From Lichtheimia corymbifera B2541 (Eukaryota; Mucoromycota; Mucoromycetes; Mucorales; Lichtheimiaceae): a stretch of 64,000 nt of DNA. Shown here one piece after another: positions 1-10,074 of the stretch (the stretch's first letter is position 1; the number at the start of each line of letters is the position of its first letter). The position numbers and the translations under genes are program-made. The notes beneath the pieces were generated by a model, which saw nothing but the letters and a program-made list of their open reading frames with translations, was not told the origin of the DNA and searched no databases. Location: positions 62,001-126,000 of the forward strand of contig JNEU01000726.1 in the NCBI GenBank assembly GCA_000697475.1. Reading direction: 5' to 3'.

Positions 1-3000
1 GTGCCGTTGGGAGGATTGTTGTTGATAATGATTGTCAACACCTGGTTCGCGCGTGACAGGCGTATAGTCTGTGGGTGGTGGAATAGGTGATCTTGAATGG
101 TTACAATCGGGGCCTGTCATAACAGTAGCGTAGTAATTCTGATCCTCTTGTTGTTGTGGTGGCGGAATAGGTGATCTCGAATGATTACAATCGGGGCCTG
201 TCATAACAGTAGCGTAATAATTCTGATCTTCTTGTTGTTGTGGTGGCGGAATAGGTGATCTCGAATGATTACAATCGGGGCCTGTCATAACAGTAGCGTA
301 ATAATTCTGATCTTCTTGTTGTTGTGGTGGCGGAATAGGTGATCTCGAATGATTACAATCGGGGCCTGTCATAACAGTAGCGTAATAATTCTGATCTTCT
401 TGTTGTTGTGGTGGCGGAATAGGTGATCTCGAATGATTACAATCGGGGCCTGTCATAACAGTAGCGTAATAATTCTGATCTTCTTGTTGTTGTGGTGGCG
501 GAATAGGTGATCTCGAATGATTACAATCGGGGCCTGTCATAACAGTAGCGTAATAATTCTGATCTTCTTGTTGTTGTGGTGGCGGAATAGGTGATCTCGA
601 ATGATTACAATCGGGGCCTGTCATAACAGTAGCGTAATAATTCTGATCTTCTTGTTGTTGTGGTGGCGGAATAGGTGATCTCGAATGATTACAATCGGGG
701 CCTGTCATGATCGTAGCATAATAATTCTGGTCATTATTATGATCACCAAGTCCGCCTACCCATTCACCATAGCTGTTATAAACGGCTTGTTGCTGTTGTT
801 GTTGTGGAGGCGACGGTGGATGTTGATATTGTTGCATTTCGGGTGCAGCAGCAGCACCAGGAGCAGGATTGGCAACGTTGGTGGATGGTAAATGTTGTGT
901 GGATGATCCCATCATTTGCGCCAAAAAGTTATATTTGGACATACGAGCATTGCGTGGTCCATCTGTGCCCATAGCCATATTTTCTTCGGTTTGCATCAAA
1001 TTGTTAAAGTGACGTTCGCGTGCCTGTCTTCGTCGAGCTGCTTGGGATCGTCGTCGGAAAAGTACAAAGAAGCAAACAAGGACCAAAGCGCCAATCACCG
1101 AACCAGCTACAGCACCACCAATCTGGCCACCTGATAATGCTTGGTCATCTTGATGCTCGGGAGCATTGACACAAGTGCCATTATCACCACAATAGGTGGA
1201 TTGACATTGGAAATCCTCATAGCATTGATCACTAAGCTTTTTAAGTTGTACACAAGCTTGTGTAGCAGCATTACAAAAATAGTCATCAGGACATCTGCCA
1301 TCCACAGCCACTGGGTCATTGCCACATTCTTGTTGGCCTAAGACCAAGGAGGGTGTTGCTGTTGAAGAGGTGATGGAAAATGTTCGAGTGGTCATTGCTT
1401 GCTGGATACCCACTGTAGGATCATCATCCTTATCCTTGGTGGTGGTAGTTGGATCAGGGGTAGTTGTGGTGGGTGGAGGAGTTGTCGTAGTTGTATCGGG
1501 TGATGGTTCAGCAGTTGTTGTATCAGGAGGTTGTGTAGTGGTGGACTCTGGTGGTGGTGATGGTGGCTGCGTAGGTTGCTCACTAGGTTGGGTAACACTG
1601 CTTTGATCCATACTGCTATCTTGAGATGATTCAGGTGCCATTGAATCGGAAGCAATAGCTAAAGAAGATGCAGGATCAACACCACTCGTGGGTTCACCTG
1701 ATGCTGGCAGACTGCTGCTATTATCCATTGATGCACCACTTTCAACAGGATCAGACATCATTGCAGACGAGGCACCACTGGATGCTGGTACCGAATTGAT
1801 TGCGCTATCACTTGCTGATACTGGAATACCATCACTGAAGCTATCACTTGCACTCGGCTCTTGATCACTCATTGACGACATATCAGGTGTCTCAGAAGGA
1901 TACCCCATTGAGGAGACATCTTCCATAGTTGATGTTGCCTCTGACGGGATACTTGACGTCTCTGAAGCGCTATCATTTGTTGGTGCTGGATCATCCTCTG
2001 TAGGAGTAGGTGTTTGATCTGCCATGGTAGAATCAGCACCACTTTCGGTGGGAGTGTCCTCCATTGCCGTTGTAGACTCATCACCATCATCAATAGCAGT
2101 GGTTGTTTCTTCATCGACCATTGTTGTTGTAGACGCATCACCTTCTTCAATAGCAGTGGTTGTTTCTTCACCACCATGTGCACTCGTGGTCGAATCAGAT
2201 TGCTCTATTTCAGTCGTTGTAGGAGCTGGTGTCTGTGCGTCAGCATCATTCGTTTCGGTAGGGGTGGCATCAGCTGTTGTTTCCTTCTCATGTTGTTGCT
2301 CATCACTTTTATCCCCATTATCATCAACAGGCGTCGTGGTATCTTTTGAAGCAGCAGCTGTTGTTGTTGGTGTTGTATCTTCATCCGTTGGTGATGTATC
2401 AGGTTTCTCTTCTTCAGGAGTGCTCGAAGGGGAAGAGCCATCATCACCAGATGATGCTTGTGGTTCATCTTTTGAAGTGATATCTTGGGTCTCGTCAGAT
2501 GGTGTGGATTTTTCATCTGGAGTAGTTTCAGTGGCAGTATCATCGGAGCTGGCATCCCCTTCTACAAACAATATGAGTATGATCGACAAATTACGCTGTA
2601 ATGGCTCAAGCTAACCTGATGTAGGTGGTGCTCTTTTCGATGGGGGAGGTTCGGCAACACGAACATAATAGGGATTACGACGTTCAATATCTGATGATGA
2701 TGATGTGTGAGAAAGCCGTCAATGTGTATTACTGATAATGAATGTACCTGGTAGAGTCATGGGGTCAGGATCTGCACAATGATGAGAGTAAAAACAATGT
2801 TAACCATTATATGATTTTTCCCACAAAGTGATCTCTTTACCTGGCATTCGAAGGTACGTTGAAATAATGAATGGGTGGTTGTTTGATACAATGAAAGGTA
2901 GGTGGTAATTGGGACAAAGAAAGAGGGGAAGGGAGAAAAAAAGATGAAAAGGGAAGAGCCGCACGCTTGGATTTGAAATGAAAAGGCGGGATCAAAACTT

Positions 3001-3048
3001 ACGAGCACAATGTGAACACTGCAGCTTTTTTTCGATCGAGTGAACACG
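1..3048 (-). CDS. Mucin-like single-pass membrane protein, 3' end cut by window edge
   Basis: Not a named family. Reading on the minus strand, small exons (3048-3003, 2771-2748, 2690-2616) join in phase to one long exon from 2561 through position 1 with no stop. The outer part is a long Ser/Thr/Asp/Glu-rich stretch with many Thr runs, typical of an O-glycosylated stalk. It is followed by a compact Cys-rich knob (about eight Cys, 1350-1160) and one membrane span (around 1110-1055, ending in FFVLFRRR). The cytoplasmic tail is rich in Gln and Pro and ends in repeated 28-residue units. The layout resembles fungal cell-wall sensors or signalling mucins, but that is inference. The exon carrying a signal peptide was not found, so the true start lies at or upstream of 3048 and is unresolved. 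An ATG at 2760 is in frame but would give no signal peptide. Confidence 0.7.
58..753 (-). repeat. 84-bp in-frame tandem repeat (28 residues), eight units
   Basis: The sequence aataggtgatct recurs at 82, 166, 250, 334, 418, 502, 586 and 670, an exact 84-bp period. On the minus strand each unit reads PPQQQEDQNYYATVM followed by TGPDCNHSRSPIP. The central units are almost identical, while the first (around 670-753) and last (around 82) have drifted, the pattern expected from unequal exchange or slippage. Every unit keeps frame, one Cys, two adjacent Tyr and an SRSP motif, so the array is translated as the tail of the membrane protein. Confidence 0.95.
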
Positions 3049-3945
3049 CTGTTAATCCTAAACAGGCTAATGGCTTTGCTGTTGCTTCAAAGCCGCATAT
3101 ACATCTGCAATACAGGTGCATTATTACCGTGCAAGCAAGCAAGGAGAGGGGATGGTTCATGGATCTGGTAATGGGTCACTCCTCAATTCATTGTTCTCCT
3201 TGCTTAGAGCCTATGTATAAACTTTTCATACTGGATGCTGGTAGATGCAGGTAGTCTTCAAGCCGCTAACCCTATGAGATCATCGTGTAACAAGATCGTC
3301 GTTCCGAAAAGAAAATGCTGCATCAGTGCTACCAGCATCATGTAGCTGTTGTTACTGCTAATGCATAAGCTATGTGACATTAAACAAATACCACTGCTCG
3401 AAAATCATTATATAAACGCCAACCATACATCAATTTGGAGCATTACAGATGTTGTTTAGCTTATTCGAGGGTGGTGGAGTTGGATTGTATACGTGGTAGG
3501 TAACACATGCGAAAAATTAAATTGTGGAGCGGCGTGGTCGATTACCAAAAAGATTGCATCTTTCTGGAAAATGAATGACAGCCACCGTATTCTGCTCACA
3601 TTCATAATCCACACAACTACATACATGGCTCTGAGTTGGATTGCATGTGCATAATGTAATTTATTCATTTTATGGGCTACAGGTTGAGAGCTATACAAAA
3701 AGATTGGTGCTGGAATATTCCCAATGATAATGGCGTTTGGTGTGTCACAGTAGATTGCCCTTTGACACTGAGGATATGGGCTGTACTTCGGTTGAGATAG
3801 CCAAGTAATGCATTTTGGCACTTTTGTAGCAGATAAGAATCTCCATGTGGACCATCTTGTAGTATCTTCCTTCCTGCTGACAGCATTTATGGGGACAGCC
3901 TTGAACGTCCTGACGGAGTGTGAACACCTAAGGAACCTGGAGGCA
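3049..3945. other. No gene recognised
   Basis: It may hold the unresolved 5' exon and promoter of the membrane protein. A 181-codon open frame on the minus strand (3456-4001) has no recognisable domain and runs into the foldback repeat, so it is not called a gene. Confidence 0.5.
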
Positions 3946-4470
3946 CCGTCTGCATCTTTGGCTCTATCGGGGTCTCCTACTTGACAATGGACCAAGACCA
4001 CTTGTCATATAGCATCACGCTTATTTCATATGTAAAACATAAGGGTGCCTGTATCTCAAAACTTTACAATGAAATGTGGGGTCTTCAATCGAACAAAGTT
4101 GCGCGGCGTGGTCCAGCGCACCTTGTGTAGAAGTTTCACGATCGTCGTGGCCAATCTCAGATTCACCCATTGTCACCACCAGCCAAAGTCGATCTTGGGT
4201 CGACCTCTTGAATCTTTTTTTTTTTCGACAAGGCTGGTGGTGACATTGCGAAATCTAGGACCGTCGAGCTTGATCGTGAAACTTGTACCCAAGGTGCGTT
4301 CCACCCAGCCGAGCAACTTTGTTCTATGGAAGACCCCACGTTTCATTGTGAAGTTTAGAGATACAGGCACCTTCATGTTTTACATATGAAATAAGCGTGA
4401 TGCTATATGGCAAGTGGTCTTTGTTCATTGTCAAGTAGGTAGACCCCGATAGAGCCGAAGATGCAGACGG
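3946..4470. repeat. Long imperfect inverted repeat (foldback), arms about 240 bp
   Basis: The arm 3946-4190 and the reverse complement of 4231-4470 align over nearly their whole length at roughly 85-90% by eye, with a spacer of only about 40 bp containing a T run. Shared blocks include gcatcacgcttatttcatat, gtgcctgtatctc and gtcaccaccagcc. A transcript could fold into a long hairpin. No transposase frame lies inside. It could be a foldback transposon remnant or an inverted duplication of the repeat unit also seen downstream. Confidence 0.85.
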
Positions 4471-4512
4471 ACTTGTTTGTGCAACACAGCTCATTTGCAT
4501 GATACTTCACAA

Positions 4513-5213
4513 TATGAACAAAGACCACTTGTCATATAGCATTACGCTTACAATATATGTAAAAACATAAAGATGTCTGTTTCTTCAAACCTCCATAATG
4601 ATGTACAGTGGCTTTATGAGAACGATGTTGATCAGCATGACCGAGAGCCCCTCCTGGCCAAGTTTCAAGGTCGAGATTGGCAATATCGGCGCGCACGGCG
4701 CGTACACCCTATTTATGTTATCATCCATTCGTCGTCTCTCCCACATTCAAGGTTTTCATAATGAACTCTGGGGTCTTTATGGGAACGAAATTGCTCGGCG
4801 TGATCGAAAAGGTGTTGTGTGAAAGTTTCAGGTTCGAGGTGGGCAATCTCAGGGAGCAGGAGCGTCCACCCTACTTTTCTCTTCGCCTATCCTACATTTG
4901 GGCTGGCCGGCATTCAAAATGTTCATAATGAACCATGCGGTTTTTAAATGAATGAAGTTGATCAGCATGTCCCAGAGTACCTTCTGACCAAGTTTCAAGT
5001 GCGAGATGGGGAATCCCAAGAAACTACATACTAATTGACTTTTTCATAAATGCGGCGCTTTCCCAATTTCCATCCGTCATAGTCAATCCCACATTATGCT
5101 CTCCCATTCGAAATTTTCAAATGAAGTGTGGGTCCTTTATTAATACAAAGTTGTTCCGGATGCCCTAGAGCATATTGTGTGCAAGTTTGAGGTTCGAGAC
5201 AGACAATCTCAAT
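4513..5213 (+). repeat. Four degenerate direct copies of a repeat unit
   Basis: Copies of the element that forms the foldback arms recur near 4513-4690, 4747-4850, 4913-5020 and 5107-5213. Each carries a variant of cataatgaa, then ggggtctttat, a block like aaagttgctcggcgtg, and caagtttcaggttcgag followed by ggcaatctc. Spacing is about 165-195 bp. Copies differ by substitutions and small indels, and the open frames across them are short and inconsistent. They look like old non-coding tandem repeats or fragments of a mobile element. I could not assign a family. Confidence 0.75.
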
Positions 5214-6666
5214 ATCATGCATTGATATCAGTGTATATGGATATGTCTGACTGCCTGACAGATTTAATTTCCACCTCTTCCACTCCCACTTTATTTCCCT
5301 CTTCTCCCCATCCTCAACCGTTGATGCATTCAAGTACAACTACAGCCTGCGAATGATTGTCCTGCTCCGCCCCATCATGTCGATCCTGCAACTGCCTTGA
5401 TCCGATTGTCTGTTACTGAATGACAACTCCATGGCGTGGACACTGTCTACTACAACGCACGCGTCTCTTGACACTGCACCTTCTCTTGTACACTCCTCTG
5501 CCGCGATCAAGCGTTAAGCATTCTTTCCAGCAGCTCTCATTAGCGATGTCTTTACTCCTTGTCGCAAACGGCGTTCACCACCTTGTCACTCTACTATAAC
5601 GCACGCTATCTTGCACTCTCACTCTGCCACCACCAAACGTAACAGCAGTACTTTAGAAAAGCCTTTACTCCATTGTCTCAAGCTACATGCAGCAGCCTGC
5701 TTTTCAGCCTTTCTTACGTAAATAAAGGATAGCCATTGTATGGAAGCAGCTTATTTACATGTAGCAACTTGCTATAATACATAAGGATTTCTATGGATAT
5801 GAATGTGGGCATTACTATGGAAAATGCATGGAAAGGATTGGGGGTATATACAAGTCGTGAATCGTGGGATGATGCTGGTATTACAGGGACGCGGTGTTGT
5901 TGCATGGGAACCAGACATTGATATCAGTGTCAGAGATCACGCATGTTGATTATTGATAACTGGGCTGCAAAATCAATAGCTGCAGGCTTATGCTTGGGGA
6001 AAAAGTTAGCGTTAAGCGCATTGTTGATAGCACACGCATGCAGTTAATGCAAGATCTGCGACGCGGATACTTGGAATGCCTACACGGAATGTTTCGTAGT
6101 GTGCTTGGATCCTTCCATGCTAATCCACGTGCTCCATTGCACACAGACCTATTTCCATATATAATACTAGCTTTCACCTTCCGATAGCAAACAATGCTTT
6201 GCCCGCGCAAACGAATATGTATATATGTAGATATGGTGATCAGCTGCTTGTTTTCCTACGCAGTGCATACCATGCCCCAAAAAATGGCCCTAAAAGCAAC
6301 CAGCCCCGTCGATGCGTCAGGAAATAAACCAACCCAACAATAGCAAACACTATCATTCATCATTGATGGGGATCTTCAGTGTAAACAAAAGTGTCAGTGG
6401 ACGTTATTCCCCTTAAGATAGCTACCGAAAACAGTAACTCTATATAGCCCATAAGTGAAAACTATTGGTCAAGGTGTTGTTTGGGGGTTGGTGTGTGTGA
6501 GTGTTGCTTACCCCATTGTTTTCCTTTGAATATGCATGATGATGCATATATTGCGTCTTTTCACCCATTCATCGCCTTTATAAATGGCGTAGCACCTGTG
6601 TTGGTTTTTGCAAAAAGCGACATTGAATCACACCAACCGGCTCTACCGAGGATATATACTACTTCA
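5214..6666. other. Gene-free stretch with weak duplications
   Basis: No convincing gene. Around 5437-5690 there is a diverged tandem duplication of about 130 bp; both halves carry ctac(a/t)a(c/t)aacgcacgc and tctttactcc-like blocks and are C-rich on the plus strand. The 15-mer cattgatatcagtgt occurs at 5219-5233 and again at 5916-5930. Confidence 0.5.
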
Positions 6667-7170
6667 ATGCAGCTCGATAATAATGACGAAATACTGGCGA
6701 AGCTGATGCAACCATCCACGATAGACTCGAAAATCACGGATATCAAAAAGCACTTGCAAGACGTACTAGTAGGTTGAAATGCCATTATGAAGCAAAATGA
6801 CAGGGCGAATGTTGACACACAGTAGGATGGTAAAGCACCTGTTGTCCTGACAACCGATGATGAGCTTGTTTTGAGCACCACATGTAAAAGCCAACACGAG
6901 AAAAAGACAATGCGACAAGCCATGGAAAAGACCCGGCGATATTACTTGGCCGAGGAATTGCTTGGACAATTGATGCAATCGTTTATACAGTCGCAAAAGC
7001 AGATTGCTGTTGACTTTGCAACCTTTCTACAGGGCAACGAACAATTCCGATCAAAGACAGTGACGCAAAAGATTCATGTTGTGGATAGCTATCTCGCCGA
7101 GATTGGTGCTCCAGACGCATTACGTGATCCTTCAAGTGCATTCTTTATTGAGCTTCGGAAGCATTTCTAA
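6667..7170 (+). CDS. Small hypothetical protein, about 148 residues
   Basis: Not recognised. Two exons, 6667-6768 and 6826-7170, are joined by a GT-AG intron in phase 0 and give 148 codons. The protein begins MQLDNNDEILAKLM and is hydrophilic and predicted mostly helical, with a coiled-coil-like centre and the ending SAFFIELRKHF. It has no signal peptide or membrane span. An upstream in-frame ATG near 6532 would add about 45 residues with a hydrophobic patch; the shorter start is preferred because the product is then uniformly soluble. It stands alone between the repeat-rich region and the iron locus. Only the clean splice phase and helical periodicity support a real gene. Confidence 0.45.
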
Positions 7171-8354
7171 TATAATTTTGCTCTCTCATATACCAGTAGT
7201 ATTACAATAAAAGATCAGATGGGGCACAAAGAACGGTGGAGGTAAAAGGGTCGAGTGTATGTGTGTGTGATCGATCCGTGTTCAATCGATGAAACATTTT
7301 TTTTCACCATGGAAACAAGTGTACTACAATCGAAAACAATGACACCCAGCTTGAATGAATGAATTGTAATACCTCTTTGATCTGATCCAGCGCATGTTTC
7401 ATTGTTGGATCTGATAACAACAATGAGGAGGAATGAAACCACCCGCGTTGTCAAAATTGATCATCTTCTTTGAGAGCTCCGATATCTTGTAAAGATGTTG
7501 GCTAGAAACAAAGGACGTCGGCCATTGTTTGTGTGATACCCATGTAAAGTATCCATGGCAGTGGGTTGTGACACCTGATGTTGTGTTGTTGAATGGCGTG
7601 ATGTGTTATAGCCGTTGTGGGAAAAAAGGGAAGCCGTTAATAATAATACGGGACACGGTGCCGATATCTTTTCTACCGAGCTTCACAATCCCCGGTAATA
7701 GACGCAAAGGACTGTTGTGCATATTGTGGGGGGTGGGTGTTAGGTGTTAAAAGTGGTGTACACAAGATTGAAATGCCATGCCATGATATGAATGATGATA
7801 TTATTGTGAATGATTTACCCAGCTGATCTCCGTGTTGACCGCGGCCGAATGTTACTTATAGCGTAACCCAAAGAAGAGTTGTAAAGTAGATCAGCCTGCA
7901 GGCATGAAAATCTCAGATTATCAGATGTAAAGAGCGTAAAGCAAAATTTGCCCAAATATGTCAAGAGCTGTAGGTTGCCGGGATCCGCTCAGCTGTATTT
8001 TACCTTATCAGATGCAGCTCTTTGCTGGTTGCACATCCGGATATAGTCAATTTTTTCCATTGTACGACGGTCAATCCACTGCCGCACCTGCCACAATAAC
8101 CGCGGTAGGTCTACTGAAGCCGAGGTACATGTGATCCATATCATTGAGAGCAATGGCAATAGGCACATGACGTCAAATTTCTCATGTGTGCGCGCATTAT
8201 TTCGTTCCTTTTGACCCCACCCACACGTCGACATTGCAGACATTTCACAAGACCATGTTCAGTAAATGAATAGCATCAAGTATTAGGGAATAACAGAATA
8301 TATACAGTATGTGTGTAGAGAGGGTGTCTTTTTCTTCAAGAAAGTGCATTATAT
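7171..8354. other. Intergenic region with three ATCTGATAA-type sites
   Basis: No certain gene. Exact 9-base matches to ATCTGATAA lie at 7409-7417 (plus), 7918-7926 and 8005-8013 (minus orientation). A minus-strand frame at 8243-7989 could give a short peptide with a hydrophobic start (MCLLPLLSMIW from an inner ATG), but nothing else supports it. Confidence 0.5.
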
Positions 8355-9630
8355 CTAAGCTTTATCAGTAGTGTTGTGGGGCTTCTTCTCATCAACGCCG
8401 CCTTGTGCAATGACACGTTCCTCATCGACTTCTTCTTTGCCGACAATGATTCCCTGTTCAGCATCAACGTATTGTCTGGCGTTCTCCAAGGCAAGGTCAC
8501 CGTCAGTGTCTTGTCCAAATTCACCACGCTCGGCCTTGGCAATGTTCTGCTTTCTCTCCTTGTAATACATGTAAATCAAGGCAAGCGAGACAATGATCCA
8601 GTAACCACAGTAGCTGACGATGCTTCCAATAGTAGCCGTGTTGTTCCAACCAAGAATGGCATTGAAGATTTGCCTATATACATCAAGGATGCCCTTTTAG
8701 CAAGATGTCTTTTTCATGAAGGATGAATGATTGATTACATACCAGCCACCATTGGTGTCAACGTTCAATTCAGGGTCACCCCAAGAGACGTGCCAGACAG
8801 CCGTTGTCACCTTGTATGCAATGACATCACCACCTTCTTCAGCAGCTTCACCACCAATGACTTGGTTCCAGGCGTATTGTTCAAAGTAGCCGACAGCCTT
8901 GGACATCAAACCAGCAGCAACAAGATAAAGGATCAAGGTGGAGAAAATGAAGAACCAGCGTAGACGAAGCATGTTACCACCACGGTAGATGATGAAACCA
9001 ACCAAACAACCACAGATGAAACCCATAATAGCAGCAATAGGGATAGATTTGGCTTCTACATCCAAAGAGACCTAGCATAGAATACGTGTTAATACGACTT
9101 GAATAAATGCCATCTATACAATAACTTACACCACCAATGAAAACAATAGCTTCAAGACCTTCTCTGAGAACAGTGATGAAAGGGAGGATAAAGAACGAAT
9201 AACGTTGCAAGCTCATTTTCCATCCACCGGATTTGGCATTCTTTAGAGCACCAGCTTCAAGTGCCTTGGCAAGCTTGACCTTCCATTTTTCTTGCATACG
9301 TTCAGTCTTGAGCATAGCCAGGCCCATGATGGTGATCATAATAGTAGCAATCAACGAGAATACGCCTTCCCAAATGTCTTCAGAGTTGCCCCAGATATCG
9401 TTGAGGACAGTGTACCATACAGCAATAAAGGCAGCACCGATACACACACAAATGAATAGGCCCAGGACGCTTCCGATCCACACTTGGTTGCGAAGACGCT
9501 TATATGTGGGAGTACCCTTTTCAAACATGCGAGTCAGAAAGGCCAACAACACCGATACGATGATGGCAGCTTCCGTGGTCTCACGAAAGACAATGAAGAA
9601 AATGGGGACATCAAAGAGATCCTGCGACAT
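8355..9630 (-). CDS. FTR1: High-affinity plasma-membrane iron permease Ftr1
   Basis: Imports iron across the plasma membrane in a complex with a Fet3 ferroxidase. Exons 9630-9130, 9071-8743 and 8673-8355 join cleanly to 382 residues, normal for fungal Ftr1. Multiple membrane helices are evident. The two iron-binding Arg-Glu motifs are present: RETTEA in the first helix (a variant of the usual R-E-x-L-E) and REGLEAIVF in the fourth. A hydrophilic acidic tail follows the last helix. ATG 9630 (MSQDLFDVP) is chosen over an upstream in-frame codon because the protein then begins directly at the first conserved helix. It is transcribed away from the ferroxidase gene, sharing about 445 bp of promoter with it. 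Confidence 0.97.
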
Positions 9631-9787
9631 GACGGCTGGATGGGAAGATGGTATTGATGTGTGTGTGGGTGTGTGTGAGCAAGGAAAGAAGAAAAGTAAT
9701 TGGAATTGCACATCAGCCATTATATCATGTTTTTTTTCTTTGGACCCCCCAACTTGTCATCGTTTTGTTCAATTCTTGTGTACCCGT

Positions 9788-9937
9788 TTATCAGATCGAA
9801 AATAAAGAGCCCTGATCTACAATGCACACACAACATGGACTTTGATAAAAATTTCACCTTTTTTGTTATCAGATCATTCGAGATTTTCCCCGTCCGATCT
9901 TTTTGACTTTTTGATACCATCACTCTGGATCTGATAA
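9788..9937. promoter_or_regulatory. Cluster of three ATCTGATAA sites in the FTR1-FET3 divergent promoter
   Basis: Exact copies at 9788-9796 and 9866-9874 (minus orientation) and 9929-9937 (plus). ATCWGATAA is the established target of fungal iron-responsive GATA repressors (Urbs1/SRE/Sre1 family), which silence iron-uptake genes when iron is plentiful. Position between the two start codons fits co-repression of both genes. Site identity is seen; binding is inferred. Confidence 0.8.
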
Positions 9938-10074
9938 TCCTATTCAGCGCAACACCCCATTCCGGGAAACCTTCTTTTGTCCGATCAACATAAAAGGGCA
10001 AAACAAACAACACCACTCTCATCGATCCACCGCTTTTTTTCTTTCCCTCTCTCTCCCTCTTTATCTTTCAAGTC

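Noticed and set aside
1392..1655. His/Leu/Gln-rich minus-strand frame opposite Val/Ser-rich plus frames
   Set aside because: An out-of-frame reading of the Thr-rich stalk of the membrane protein.
3456..4001. 181-codon open frame on the minus strand
   Set aside because: No domain, odd composition, no splice partners, and it runs into the foldback repeat.
4045..4389. 114-codon open frame across the foldback
   Set aside because: It exists because the two arms are inverted copies; its two halves mirror the opposite-strand frame, so it is a by-product of the palindrome.
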